Notes under the pieces: model-generated
What the model was told of the DNA's origin: nothing
The model's database searches: none
Seen by the model: the letters and a program-made list of their open reading frames with translations, nothing else
NCBI GenBank assembly: GCA_025267735.1
Contig: CM046294.1
Coordinates: 44,181,570 to 44,245,569 of the forward strand
Source: Mactra quadrangularis
Taxonomy: Eukaryota > Mollusca > Bivalvia > Venerida > Mactridae
Length of the DNA: 64,000 nucleotides
Direction: 5' to 3'
Part shown: in pieces, positions 1 through 12,500 of the stretch
How positions within the stretch are numbered: position 1 is the first letter of the stretch
Layout of the letters: every line of letters begins with the position of its first letter
Position numbers and translations under genes: made by a program

Positions 1-227
1 CCCAGTACTAGGAAATTATTTCAAGTCCACAGTGACATTTAAACTCTAGTATCCTACTTATAAATATACTCCGACTCTTAAATGCTTCGAGTATAAATCA
101 ACCCAAGCTTGTTACGTGGGCTTAATGTATTTGTTTCTTTATCATCCAGGCAAACATTTTTACTCGGTTCGCCATATATATGATAGTATAAATGCTTTTA
201 ATATGCCTGAAAGAATTTCGGACATAT

Positions 228-865
228 TATGTTATACCCCCTGGCGTCCGTCCGTCCGTCCGCCCGTCCGTCCGTCTGTTAGCAATTTGGTTTCCGGAGC
301 ATAACTTAAGTTCCATTTGGCCCACAATATTCTAACTTCATATGATGATTGTCCATATCGGGTAGAAGACCCCTATTGATTTTGGGGTCACAAGGTCAAA
401 GTCACTATTACCTTAAAACTGAAAACAGTTTCCGGATCATAACTTAAGTTCCATTTGGTCCACAATATTCAAACTTCATACGATGATTGTCCATAATGGG
501 TAGAAGACCCCTATTGATTTTGGGGGCAATGGTCAAGGTCACTATTACCTTAAAACTGAAAACAGTTTCTGGAGCATAACCTAAGTTCCATTTGGTCCAC
601 AATATTCAAACTTCATACGATGATTGACTATATCGGGTGGAAGACCCCTATTGATTTTGGGGTCACAAGGTCAAAGTCACTATTACCTTAAAACAGAAAA
701 CAGTTACCGGAGCATAAATTAAGTTCCATTTGGTCCACAATATTCAAACTTCATACGATGATTGACTATATCGGGTAGAAGGCCCCTTTTGATTTTGGGG
801 TCACAAGGTCAAAGGTCAAGGTCACTATTACCTTAAAACTGAAAACAGTTTCCGGAGCATAACTA
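228..865 (+). mobile_element. Pearl/HINE-like element: GTCC microsatellite plus about four 138-bp tandem units
   Basis: A hairpin-like start (TTATACCCCCTGG) is followed by a GTCC tetranucleotide run at about 246-280. Then come roughly four tandem units that begin with a GGAGCATAACTTAAGTTCC-type motif near 295, 433, 569, 705 and 852. The spacing is 136-147 bp. GTCC is the complement of the ACGG microsatellite found in bivalve pearl elements, which are non-autonomous Helitron relatives with a tandem core. No coding potential is seen. The element type is inferred from this layout; the repeat itself is seen directly. Confidence 0.6.
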
Positions 866-1689
866 GTTATACTCATCACGAATAAAAAGAAGCATTCTTG
901 ATGGTATCTTTTTTCTCTACTTTGTTTTCCACAATTATTCATAATATGATATATATGAAATATTTCATGTCTTTCAAATGCTTCATCTTAACTAAACAAA
1001 TAACACTTTCGGGCATATAATGCTCCACCTAGCGGTGCTCTTTTTATTCCTGTTTTTATATATTTTGACATGCCTGATGAAGTAGTATACATCTATTGTA
1101 ATGTAAGATTCTTTACTTATAACTTATTCAATGTGTTAGTTTTGCCTTGGGAATAAATATAGCGGTAGTAAGCTTAGAATGTGAAAATGGGAGTCGGATA
1201 ACATGTCTATTGAAATTTGAAAATTCTTACCCGAAGATTTCCCTCACTATAATTTATGTAATTGATATATAGGCTTGTTGTGTTATTTACTTATAATTAA
1301 GAAGTTGCGCTATTATATAATGTAATTGCTAGGAACTAATGTTGTTTTTCGTCTTAGAGTGTTAAGATATATACTTGTATCATACACTGGTTATCTGAAG
1401 TATGTAATAAAATTACATTATAGACATAATACTTTGGTTTGGCAGTCAATAACATTTTCTAAGGGTGGGATTACATAAAATTTCTAAAGCTTTTTTCTGA
1501 CCCGAAAAACACTTTGAAATATCTTTATGGATGATTACGTTTTCAAGTTTAGAAGAGTCAAACATAATATGTGTAAGATACCCTTACAGCAAGTTATTGA
1601 ATTGATAATCCAATTGTGGGTTAATATACATATTTTGAAGTAATGTGCCTGTTTTATCTGGTTATGATGAATAAATCAGTCACTGTTTT
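866..1689. other. AT-rich stretch, nothing recognised
   Basis: No exon with plausible coding sequence, RNA gene or clear repeat was seen here on either strand. Confidence 0.4.
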
Positions 1690-2345
1690 TAGCTCATCTG
1701 AGCACAATGTACTCAAGGTGAGCTATTGAGGTGGGTCTGACCAGTGTGTGTTAGTGGGTGCGTGGGTGCATGTGTGCATTGTCTTAAAAACAATTTCTTA
1801 AAAATTTTCTAGTCATAACCATTTGGTCTACAGTTATTAAATTTGGCATGTGGCATCACTAGTTGGTATTTTACAAAGTTTGTTCAGATTATAGCACTGG
1901 GGTCAAAATTGGTCCCACCCCTGGGATCAACAGTTTTCAATAATTAAATGTTAAAAAATCCTCTTCTCTAAAAGTGCATGGCCTAGAGTTTTGATATTTG
2001 GCATGTGGCATCACTAGAAGGTTCTTTACTATGATTGTTAAAATGTCCCTAGCCTCAAACTTGGCCCCATCCCAGTGTTTACAAGGTATACATAAAGTTA
2101 TATATGGCAAATCTTTTGCTAAATACTTTAGTACAAAAACTACAAGTCGTAGAGATTTCATAATTGATAGCTGGTGTTATTTTTTTACAAAGGTTGATCA
2201 AATTATGCCCCTGGTTTGAAAAATGCCCTTGTTCCTGGGATCACTGTTTTTATCAGCTGAAACTGTTTAACAATCTTTGGTCAGATGCTTAATTATCTAG
2301 TTCTCAGGTGAGTGATCCAAGGTACTCGGGACCCTCTTGTTTTGA
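1690..2345 (+). mobile_element. Dispersed molluscan repeat (AGCTCAYCTGAGCAC type)
   Basis: The element begins with AGCTCATCTGAGCACAATGT and ends with a related inverted motif (CTCAGGTGAGTGATCCAAGG) before CCCTCTTGTTTT. Inside, a segment with 'ATTTGGCATGTGGCATCACTAG' wording occurs twice (about 1843 and 1998). The layout of short inverted ends with internal repeats resembles pearl/HINE elements of bivalves. The two small ORFs inside have no recognisable product. Confidence 0.5.
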
Positions 2346-3806
2346 TTATGTTTTAAATGGTTGTTTTGTTAGTAATTTATGTTGTTGGTACACACACATA
2401 TATATATTAATTTGTTATCTCTTTTCCCAAAAAATAAATTACTGAAATTTTCATTCATCTTTGTTATACCTTTACTTCCTACCCTTGGATAGTACACTAG
2501 AGTAAACAAAACTAGCAATATAAGGTAACAATAAAATGTGTGTCTTAGTGCAGTGTACATTTGCTGCTTCCCATTATTCTAAAGACTGTATTCTAACCAG
2601 TATTGACTGAGCATTGACTCTTCTTAACAAGTGTCAAAACTCAATTGATGAAACATGCACTGTTATAATTTATGTTATTACCCAAGTGGGTTACAGAAGA
2701 GAATCAAATGGTGGTCAATAGCAAAATAATTGGTTATGACTTTTAGCCATTTTAATCTTCAGCAGATGCTAATATGGTAAACTTTTCGTTTGCACATTTG
2801 TGAGATTGCCAGAGTTGTCGACTGTATAAAGACTGTTAACATAAGAATCCATCTTGGCCTCATTGTTCAAGCTTAAATAACGCTCAAGTTTCGGTTTCAA
2901 AATTCCATCGGGAATACAGAGAAGGCTGTATCAAACACTTGTACATTAACATCACAACAGAACATGTCACGGGTGATTTAATATACAAAAAATAACATTA
3001 GATCAGATTTGTAATTGTTCAATTTATTTGCAAATAGTAATACCATGAAATAATAAAAATCAAATACATGCATGCAAACATAAGAATGATTAGTACCAAT
3101 TAATATGTACACCTAAATGTCTTGTTAATTTTACTACTCAAGGCCAGAAAACAAGATACTTTGCCAAGGTCCTTTCGAAGACAAAATTCCCAAGTTCTAA
3201 AGAATTACAAGCAAGTTACTTACTGTACATCCTTTCAAGCAGGAGTTTTTTAACCATAGAATCAAAATTAATTGTAATATTTCTGTGAAAATATCATGTT
3301 ACAGGGTGGGCATATAGACCGGTATTTGAGTTTGACAATTATGTATAAAAGCAGTATGCAAATATAACTTTAGATTATTTACATTATTCATGTCTAAAAA
3401 TTAGTGGTTGCCATGAAAACAGGACAAGTAAATAAAGTCTTTACGAGATTATGTTTTCGCTACAACACTTAGTATGCTGAGTATGCAAGATGTACACAGT
3501 ATGAAGACCAAAATCAAATGATATTGTTCTCTATTCTAACGTTTGGTGGCTATAGTAACAGAATTTTATAATAATTTGAAATTATAACATTCAACAAGAT
3601 TATGTAAAAAAACAGATCACATTAGTGAGAAATAGCATACTTAACACATACAATATCAGAATAGAGTATAATAATACATGTAATTATTATAAAAGTGAGT
3701 AGATAAAGACTTTATTTCAAGGGGATACAAACTGAGATATTCCAATCTTTTAAGTTGATCTATGGTAAAACATGTACATGCTGTTTACAATATTAACATA
3801 GTGAAA
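2346..3806. other. AT-rich stretch, nothing recognised
   Basis: No coding exon, RNA gene or strong repeat was recognised on either strand. Confidence 0.4.
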
Positions 3807-3960
3807 CACATACAGTTCCCTCCAAAAGTTTGATGACAAAGATTGTTTTTAATGATTGTATGTTTACTTGCTACAAATAAAGAAAATTACAAAAAAGATT
3901 GTTTTTAATTTTGATGATTATTTTTAGTAAATCTTTATTTTTAATATATACTAGTTTGGT
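3807..3960 (+). mobile_element. One-ended mariner-like remnant
   Basis: ACAGTTCCCTCCAAAAGTTT at about 3808 resembles the terminal repeat ACAGTACCCACCATAAGTTT of the intact mariner-like MITE at 34024-34404. Both are followed by a T-rich GATTATTTTT motif. No matching right end was seen, so this is probably a truncated relative. Confidence 0.3.
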
Positions 3961-4084
3961 TTTTGTTAAAATGGAAAAAATTCAATGAAAGCAGCATATT
4001 TATGAGACTGAGTATCTGACATTCTAAGAAGTTATAGCAAAATAATGTTTGTTTTTTTAAGAAAATTTTAAGTAGGCAATTTGG

Positions 4085-4570
4085 AAGAAAATATAGTTGA
4101 AGTTATGAACCTTGTCACTCACATCACATAAAGAAATAAAATAGTTGCAGTGAAATCAAATATTTTTTTAAAGAAACCTCTTGATTCAAGGGGAGATATT
4201 TCTGAAAACAATGTATTGGGGCTATGAACCTTGTCAAATGAGATGTGGTTGATAATAAGGAACATATATTTAAAGTTTAAAGTTGATACCTAAAGAAATA
4301 AAACAGTTGCAATAAAAACAAATTTTTTTTCAAGAAAACTCCAAATGCTCTAAATGCAAGGGAGATAATTCTGAAAAAATGTATTAGGAGTTATGAACCT
4401 TGTCACATGAGATTTGGTTGACAATTTGGAACACATATTTAAAGCTTGAAGTTGAAAGCTAAAGCAATAATTAAGTTGCAGTAAAAACAAATATTTTCAA
4501 AGAAATTCTAGGTTCATGGGGAGATAATTCTGAAAAATTGTATTGGGAGTGATAAACCTTGTCATATGAT
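4085..4570 (+). repeat. Degenerate tandem repeat, units about 120-170 bp
   Basis: The phrase TATGAACCTTGTCA recurs near 4105, 4222 and 4391, with a diverged form (GATAAACCTTGTCA) near 4551. Each copy is followed by an AAAGAAATAAAA-type and a GGGGAGATA-type motif. No ORF runs through it. Confidence 0.6.
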
Positions 4571-5221
4571 AGTTAAATCAGAAATATGGACGTGGAGGCA
4601 GCCGCTAGGGCGAGGTAGGAAAGCTCTCCATTTTCTTGGTCATGTTAAGCTAATAAATCCCAATATGAGGTTAATAATTATGAAGATTCTATGCATATTT
4701 TATATATCCACATTTTGCTGTTAAATAATCTATATTAATTCCTGGTTTTTGGGAAAGTGAAGCGCAATCTTTTGCCTTGTCACTCGAATCAATAACTGAA
4801 AATCATAATTATTCTAAGTCATTTTTCCAATGAAGTCCAACACTTAGATCTTGCAAGAAGTCCATGATTTCAAAAATGTTACATTTCCCTTGTTTCTTGA
4901 TATTCATAATATAAGGTAAATATGTGGAGGTGATGGTATTATTAAGATGTAATCATAAGTTAAAAGACATAAATTCATATGAACATTTTTATGAGATCAT
5001 CGGAACATCTTTATGATTCACAGATTTCTTATTTGATAATTGGCTACAAAGCATTTTCAAACTTTCTTTTTATATGTGCTGTCCACCTTCCACTTTTATC
5101 TGTGGAGTCTGAAAGAAAAAAACAAAATAAATCTAAGCAATACTACATGTTTCATAAATAAATATCATCAACTAATACTGTGCATTTAAAAAATATGCAC
5201 GGCTAATTTATCTTTAATATA

Positions 5222-5512
5222 ATAGCCGTCTGGCTAGCTCTGTAAGTAGCATGCAAGTCTACTGATTGAGGGGTTGTGTGTTCAATTTCCGGGCAGAGCA
5301 TACTTTCGTGGAACTTGGTCATGAAATTATTTCTACGTACGGCCATTCTCCCTCCTACTAATGATTCTTAATTATATAGGGCAGTTGTCAGTCACTGACG
5401 AAAGTATGCACTTAGTACATTGTAGTTGGTTAACAGCTTAATCCAGAAATTTAGCTTTTCTAGGAACAGTGAGTAGGTTGACTAACCGCCGTTATATGAC
5501 CTATTTGTGTTG
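5222..5512 (+). mobile_element. tRNA-derived SINE, family A, near full length
   Basis: The head (GGCTAGCTCTGTAAGTAGCA ... GTGTGTTCAATTTCC) has the spacing of a tRNA A box and B box. The body contains a CATACTTTCGTGGAACTTGG-type motif and 'CAGTCACTGACGAAAGTATG'. The same body recurs near 25970, 40325, 43815 (inverted) and 60197. The family is tRNA-like by promoter layout; the parent tRNA was not identified. Confidence 0.7.
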
Positions 5513-5558
5513 CTACAGCGTTACACTCTACAAAAACAAAATATAATCTATTTTTATA

Positions 5559-5809
5559 CTATTGTCCATTTTTTCTCATTTGTCAAAGCTTGAATAATTT
5601 CACGGTGACTGAATGCATTGTTTTTGTACTTGCAGCCTAATTTTTATTAGAAATATCTTGACTAAAACTTATCACACGACATAAGTAGCTTTACTTAATC
5701 ATAATACTCACTTTCGGAAACTCAAGGATGTATTACGACAATAATTTTATCAAACGCATTCACCGTGAAATTATTCATGCTTTGACAGTTGAGAAAAAAC
5801 GAACAATAC
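5559..5809. mobile_element. Foldback MITE, about 250 bp
   Basis: The left arm (TGTCAAAGCTTGAATAATTT followed by CACGGTGA) is matched in reverse complement by the right arm near 5750-5808 (TCACCGTGAAATTATTCATG, then CTTTGACA). Arms are about 60 bp with a few mismatches. No ORF is present. Confidence 0.7.
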
Positions 5810-7814
5810 TTAGTTTATATTGTTATATAACTACTTAAAGCCTCATTAAAAAGTAATACTGTCAGTGAACTGTATATAAAAATGTACTTTTATTAATTTC
5901 AAAAACTTCTAATGAACAAGAAATATGTGCATTGCTTAAATTTGTTTATGCATTGTATCTCAATGTGAAAGTAGATCTAAATAAGAATTAGGTTCCCAAA
6001 AGCAGTAGTGTTGATCCCAACATGTGTAAGATGTAGTCATGTTGTAAATTTACTTATTCTTGATTACATGATTAGTCTCTTTATTTATTTGGATCATGCA
6101 TAGTCAATGTAAACAAAAACACAAGTTTAGTTTGCTCTTATAAAATGACCCTTTTTAAGGGATTGTGCACTTAGTCAAAATAAATTTAGAAAGCAAAATG
6201 GTTTGAATTATTTGTTGTGTAACTAATGCATGTTATATTTTATTGTTGTTTGACAGCGACATGTGAACTGTAAATAAAAAATATCTTCATGTAGTGGCTT
6301 TAATAAATTAGTAACTAATATTTCATGTAGTAAGGAAATTGAAATTAAATATCATTGTCATACATTGACTAACAGAGTATCTGGAGACCTTAGTGTGTTT
6401 ACTTCCATATAATGTACTCTATACCATTTATGTATATGTAGAGTAAAATAGGTTCCAAAGTAAGCAGGTCTAATTGTGTGACTATCAGGGGATAAAAAGC
6501 ATGTTATAAATAAAAGATAAAATAAAACTTACTAATAATACCTTTACATTCATCTTTGTTCAACTTAGTAACTCTACCAACATTCATGTTGATATCTAAT
6601 GAAGCCAGCATATTTCTCACTCGATACATACCCAGCTAACATGCAAATCTTTCGGCACAATACATCAAAAGCGAGGGACTTCCAATTCAGCTGCACTTCT
6701 GCAATTAAAACACCCAACTAAATTTAAGAGCCTAATATTTTTATTTACTTTTCACTCATATTGCATTATAGTGACATGTATATAATAATAATCATATTTT
6801 AAGATTACGCTGCAACAAAAATCAAATAAAAAAATATGGACTACTACTGAAGGTTAATTATCATATTTTTGTATCCACTTTATAAGAAAATGATTGTTAG
6901 ATTTAACATTTATATGATGAATGGTACCAAAATTTGTGATCAATGGACTCAATAGAGCTTTGAATATTCATACAAAAAATGACACATTATTCAAAATTAA
7001 AATTACCTGCAGTTCAAAGGTCTCTTGTCAAGAATAACAGCATCTAGATCTCTTTTTAACATGGCACATGAAGAACCAATTCAGTCAAGGTTTAATCTAC
7101 CAGTAAATGATTCATGAAAACAAGAAGTTGTATTATCATTATCTGGTAGTATCCATTCATGTTGGTTTTTGATATGATTCAGGACACTTGAACATCATGA
7201 TCTGTGAAAAAGAAACATAATGTTAAAGTAATGATATATTTAGACTGTTGGGTAAACTGTCCACTACATAACTCTTACCTCATGTAGAAATTATTGAAAA
7301 ATAAATACTTGGTTCCTCTATCTATTTCAACTACTATGATATGATAACATATGCACTTACATGTAAATGAATACAATTTTGAACAATATCAAAAAAGATA
7401 ATACATTTACATCATGAAAGAGGGATGAAAACCAAACAGTTGTATAATTATACACTATAATACTTTCATTTCCATATTTTCACGATCAGCTGAACATTTA
7501 GTATACACAGCCTGCTATACTATTCCACCAAAAGTTAACAATATGTCTTATCCACAGTAATGATTGAATGAAACAAGGTACAGCTTTGTTTGACAGAGTT
7601 ATTGTCAGCCCAAATTCCAATAGATCTTTGACCCTGTGGCACTTTCTCTACACCAGAGCAATTCACAGTTCAGATTTGGTTAACCGAGATACAGCTGTTG
7701 AAGAGTTGTCATGCAGGCAAGCTATTAATAACATATGGATAGAAAGACTAACCACACCAAAACATAATACAGCTCAGTTTTCAAACAGCATGTACAAATT
7801 GTAGGCCTACTTAC
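5810..7814. other. AT-rich stretch with two possible minus-strand UTR exons
   Basis: No convincing protein exon was found. On the minus strand two segments have both an acceptor and a donor signal: about 7019-7205, and a shorter one near 6545-6612. Neither has an open frame continuing from the candidate gene starting at 8879, so they could be untranslated or non-coding exons, or chance. Confidence 0.25.
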
Positions 7815-8879
7815 TCAAATGGACCAACAGGTGGTGATGATATATTTCTGTAACCAGTGACTCAACCTAACTTTAACATTTTTACTTTCAGCTTTAGGTC
7901 TGAAAAATGTAAATTAAATAAAACTTTATTTTCATGGCCATATAAAAATGTTCACATAATATCACAAGGGTAATTGCAGATTTTTTCGGGCGGGGGGGGG
8001 GGGGGGGTCTAAACTTTCAATCCACAACCACTCTACCACTCTTCACAAATGCAACCAACACTTGTCAAAATATTGTGTCAAGCCTTTTAAAATGATTTAC
8101 AGTTTGAAAAGTACACTTGTGGGGGGTATACTTTGGAAATTTCAAGGGTCAGAACACAAATACTATGCTATTAACAGTTTAATACACAGTACCAGAGAAT
8201 TTTGGTGTAATTTAGTAATTTTAGCAGTCCATAAAATTTAAAGTTGATGCCTTCATTAGAAGCAGTGAAAATGTGCATACAGGGGTGGACCTAGGATATT
8301 TTTTTTTGGGAGGGGGGACTTTTTTGTGAGAGGGGGTCCAAATTGTCCTCCCACAACTGCATAAATCAATGTTTGCAGAAAAAACTACAAGTCCATTACA
8401 TCTATGTAAAACACAACCTGATAAACTCAAAAAGTACCTTTTTTATAGGTTGACTTTTAAACGGCCAATCAACGGTTTATGTATATTTTGGATTTCATTT
8501 GTTTACATTAAGGGGTATACACTATTGAAAGTGCACAGCAATAAATATAAAAACGAGACGAGGGAAATAAGTTTTTAAACTCTTTTCAAATAAACAATGG
8601 CCGGGTCGAAATGTCTTGGGACGAAGCGCCACACAGTCAACGACCTTCAATTTATAAAGCCGTTTATACTGTGCTGCATGTTATTGTCACATTAACTTAC
8701 CAAATTACTAAACTTATAACAGAAACATTGACGGCTAATTAATATCAACAGTTGATTAATCAAGTTCTTTGTTCAAATTCGACGAAGCCTTACCTGTCAA
8801 GCAACAATTTCGATAGCAATTCATCCGTCTTCTTGTCCATTTTGAGCTTCAAATCACGCCATTTCACAAATTTCTCCAT
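7815..8879 (-). CDS. Candidate two-exon gene for a 56-residue basic protein
   Basis: On the minus strand, exon 1 (8879-8794) starts with an ATG and encodes a lysine-rich helix-like stretch (MEKFVKWRDLKLKMDKKTDE...). It ends at a good donor (GACAG|GTAAGG). Exon 2 (7899-7815) follows a good acceptor (ATTTTTCAG) and keeps the frame (...RPKAESKNVKVRLSHWLQKY...). It stops with a TGA that sits exactly before a GTAAGT donor. The joined reading frame is 171 bases including the stop. The start lies at the edge of a CpG-richer patch, as expected for a promoter. No family was recognised. The frame could equally be the start of a longer spliced gene with another exon 2, or a non-coding transcript. Confidence 0.35.
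7992..8007 (+). repeat. Poly-G run of 16
   Basis: Sixteen uninterrupted G residues sit in an AT-rich context, following TTTTTTCGGGC. A second G-rich patch (GGGAGGGGGG) is near 8308. Both have a T-run just before the Gs, so they may be diverged copies of one dispersed repeat. Confidence 0.8.
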
Positions 8880-9275
8880 ATTTGCACTCTAAATCTCCAG
8901 AAGTTTATATTGTAACTATGTTCCCGTAGTTTAACCTTCGCAGAATCAGTTACTTTAGACTGACGGCTGACGCTATCTTTTCTTACCCTATACTGCCATT
9001 TTGTAAACACACGTAATTTATGCGTGTCGCGGAAGGTCACGGAGTAATCGTTTGTCTCCGTATCGCTTCGTGTACAATCGGATATCTCCGGTCGGCTTAA
9101 AAAACTGGCAGTTTTTTTAAGAAAATAAAATTTAAAACCGTTTTATTTATATGACAGCGTTGGTATAGGGGAGTTTATTGTAGCTCGAGGACGTTTGTTT
9201 GGGATGCTTTATAGAGCTATTATACTGATTTTAGCGTACGGGGTGCGTAGAAATGTGCGAAATATGCGCATAACA
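8580..9275. promoter_or_regulatory. CpG-richer patch, probable promoter region
   Basis: Compared with its AT-rich surroundings this stretch has many CG dinucleotides (for example around 8605-8645, 9020-9090 and 9225-9275). It covers the start of the minus-strand candidate gene at 8879. A plus-strand ATG in good context at about 8598 opens only a 32-codon frame with no recognised product. It may also serve the plus-strand deubiquitinase, but no first coding exon of that gene was found here. Confidence 0.35.
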
Positions 9276-9538
9276 CATCTTTAAGTGTCATCCCTGGACG
9301 CTTCCAATAAAAACGACATAAGGGTATTATGAAATTTTCAATTGATATAATGAAAATGTAACAATGTATACCTTTACAATAAGTTTATTTTGTAAGCGTA
9401 TAAACATGCATGACCCAAAATTAATATCTTTTTATAGTGTTTATTGAAGGCTAGCTCTGTAAGTTTTATTGTTTTTTATTATAAAAATACTCAGTAATTG
9501 ATTTACCGTGTCAGTAAATATATTTTCTATCATTGTAG

Positions 9539-12500
9539 GTTATTTCAGAGGAAGCCCCATCTGAGACAAGACCAACAAAACTTGCTATAGGTTTGTATTT
9601 GACTTAAATTCTAAACCTATCATCACTTTAATCCAAAGAAAAAAGCAAGTTGTACTTTTAGTAAAGTCTCCTGGGGTTGACTTTATGTAGTTAGAATTAT
9701 TTTTATAAGCCACTATACCTCCTGCCTCTGTATCCAGTAGGACAGTTGTGTAAATGCCAGCCACTGGCAAGGGAATGTGTTAAGTTCTAGATTCTAGGAG
9801 GTCTGCTGCATACAGTATATCACTGAGCTTATACTATGGTCAAATTTGATGAAAAAGTTAAAAGCTTAGTTTTAGAGATCTAGGCTTGTTCTGGAAATGT
9901 AAGTAGGATAACCAAGTGCTTCAATGTGACTGATATTGTTGAAATGCTTCATAAATCACCATACGTAAATTATTTGTTAATATAAATTGATCCTTTATAA
10001 AAACTAATTCAGTAATTGTTTTAACAGTACTTAATCAATATTTATTGTTGAAATGCAGTGTAAAGCACTATAAATTTCATTACTTTTTACTCAACTATAA
10101 AGTCTATATGTTATTAATTAATTCAATCTTAACATTTACATTTCAGGTGTAGAAGGGGGATTCCAAACAGATGATAAAAAATTTACATTTGAGGAAACAA
10201 ACAGTGTTGTAGTATTACCTGACTGGAAAATATTTCCTCTACCAGATCCTGAACTACCAGAAATTGTAAGATTTTTTATATTTTTACCACTTAATGGCTT
10301 TTTAGTGGCATTTTACTTTGAACGTCTTAGCATTGTGTGGATTCATAGGCTCATTACATTTTATCATCCAAGCAAAACCTCTTAAGTTATTTAAGAAATT
10401 TCCTTCAATTGGAAATATGCAATGAATACTGTCTTTACTGGAAGATAATAAAGCGAATTTAATCGTAAAGTTATTGAAAGCAGTAAATGTACTGTCCTTT
10501 CATAGGGGAAACCCTTAGGTTTTTTTTGTTCTAGTTTTATTAGTTTGTGGGTCCCCGTTATAGATCTGAAACATCTCCCTCTTTGCGTTAAGGTTGTGGG
10601 GTAGACCTGTTCTTTTGACTGTTACTATCCCTAATATGTTTGATTACAGCATTTTTTAATCAAACAATAAATGTGAATATTACAGATTTCTAGAACTCTC
10701 ATGCTTTTTTTAATTCTGTCTAAAATGAACAAGATGATTGTTATGGGGTGTTGTTTGTTAATATGGTTTCTATATACAATGTATTTCAAGGTACAAATGT
10801 CAGTAACAGGTATACTATCAGCTGAAGATGCCTGGAAGTTAGAGGAAGCTGCAGCCATGGCTGGTACCTGGGACGGTGAAAAAAGAGTTATATCAAAGTA
10901 GGTATTAATTGCATTTTATTTTGTCTTGAGTCCCATTTCAATGTATGAATTATATGAGGCAGACAGTTCAGCTTTCTTACCTGAAATTTACAAGTATTAG
11001 ACTTCAATCTTTTGTAAGCAACTGCCTTTTCACTCACATAGGGAGGGCATAGTACTGTTTAAAAGTGTAGGTTAAAAGATGTAAGCCTTTCCTGGGACCA
11101 AGAGTAGGTTGAGTGACCTCCCCTGTATGACTAAAATTGTTTAAAGAGTAGCATGAAGCACCATGGTATTGAATATTGACTCAGAGTTATATTATTAATT
11201 TATTTGTATTCTTCACCAAACCCTATCATATTGTAAGCACAAAACTACTACATACTTTGGTGTAGTTAGACTACTTTTGCCCTGACTCATGGTGTTTTTT
11301 CTAGGGCAGCTCTAATTTGAACAATAATCAGGTCAATATTAGGAGGACACCAGTGTTATGCCCCTTACATTGCAAACAACTTATAAATCGTCAATTTATT
11401 ATTTGACATCTTTTCACATTGCTAAAACCTTTTGCTTCAATAGTTCATATTCGAAACTCTACTTTATGGACTTTCCAGCTGAATTAAGTTTGTTTGTACA
11501 GGATGTATTTAATAAAGTTATTTTATATATCAATATATTGTTCTTTGTACATTTTTGTTTCAACTTTTTTCTGAATGGGTACTCCTTGTACAAAGCTTAT
11601 ATGCTGGAAAATCTCATCAACTTGAGCTCCGAATTGTATGTAAATCTATTATCATTAATATGGAATATCTCCTCACAGACATGCAGAGAACCTTCTACAA
11701 CTAGACAATGGCGTCAAAATTCCACCTTCAGGTTGGAAGTGTGAGAAATGTGACCTCACAAATAATCTATGGTTAAATTTAACTGATGGTACGATAATGT
11801 GTGGACGTAAATTCTTCGATGGTAGCGGTGGAAACAATCATGGTGTTGAACATTATCAAGTCACGAAATATCCACTAGCTGTTAAACTTGGAACTATAAC
11901 CCCTGATGGAGCAGGTAGGTTGTCCCATGTTGTACAAATTACAGTCGGTCTTCGAATTTAGCCAGTGGAGTGTGGACCATGTCCTTCAAAATCCCCGTTA
12001 GTCCAATGGCTTTTAGAATGTTGGTGGTCCGAATGTCCTCCAGCATTTTACAGCCTCTATTTTTTCAATTCAATAAAAACATAATTAGTTATACATGTAT
12101 TGTTTATATGATTATTGGATAAATAAGGGACTTTAGTCAGTTATTTCCCCTTGTATACTGTTACTCTTCAAATAGGTAGGTTCTATTAGTTTGATTATTT
12201 GTATTTTCCTTTTTACTTTTCAATGTCAATTTGTAAAAATTAATCTTACTTAACTTTTTCATAAATGGTTTAATTTGTTTGAAATCCAAGCTTAGTATTT
12301 CTAGGGCAAATTTCATCACTTCTGTTAATATCTTCATTAACAAGAAAGATATAAGATGAAATATTTTGTTATCCTTACATAGGACTTAAATGATAAAATC
12401 TGAGGATTCCAACTGTAAGGATCTACTTACCAATTGGATTGCTTCATATTTTAACAGGCAAAGATAACTGACAAAAGTCCCTAATTATGCTTTTAAAAAT

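Noticed and set aside
6545..6612. Minus-strand segment encoding GRVTKLNKDEC, faintly like the start of USP5 (GDRVHKDEC)
   Set aside because: It is on the wrong strand for the deubiquitinase, no following N-terminal exon was found on that strand and the match is too short.
7568..7804. 78-residue plus-strand ORF
   Set aside because: No recognisable family, no splice partners in frame and base use like the surrounding non-coding DNA.
8598..8696. Plus-strand ATG opening a 32-codon frame (MAGSKCLGTKRH...)
   Set aside because: It has a fair start context, but ends quickly, has no donor leading to the USP5 frame and no recognised product.
11358..11744. 128-residue plus-strand ORF
   Set aside because: It runs through an intron into the deubiquitinase exon at 11679 in the wrong frame, so it is a chance extension.
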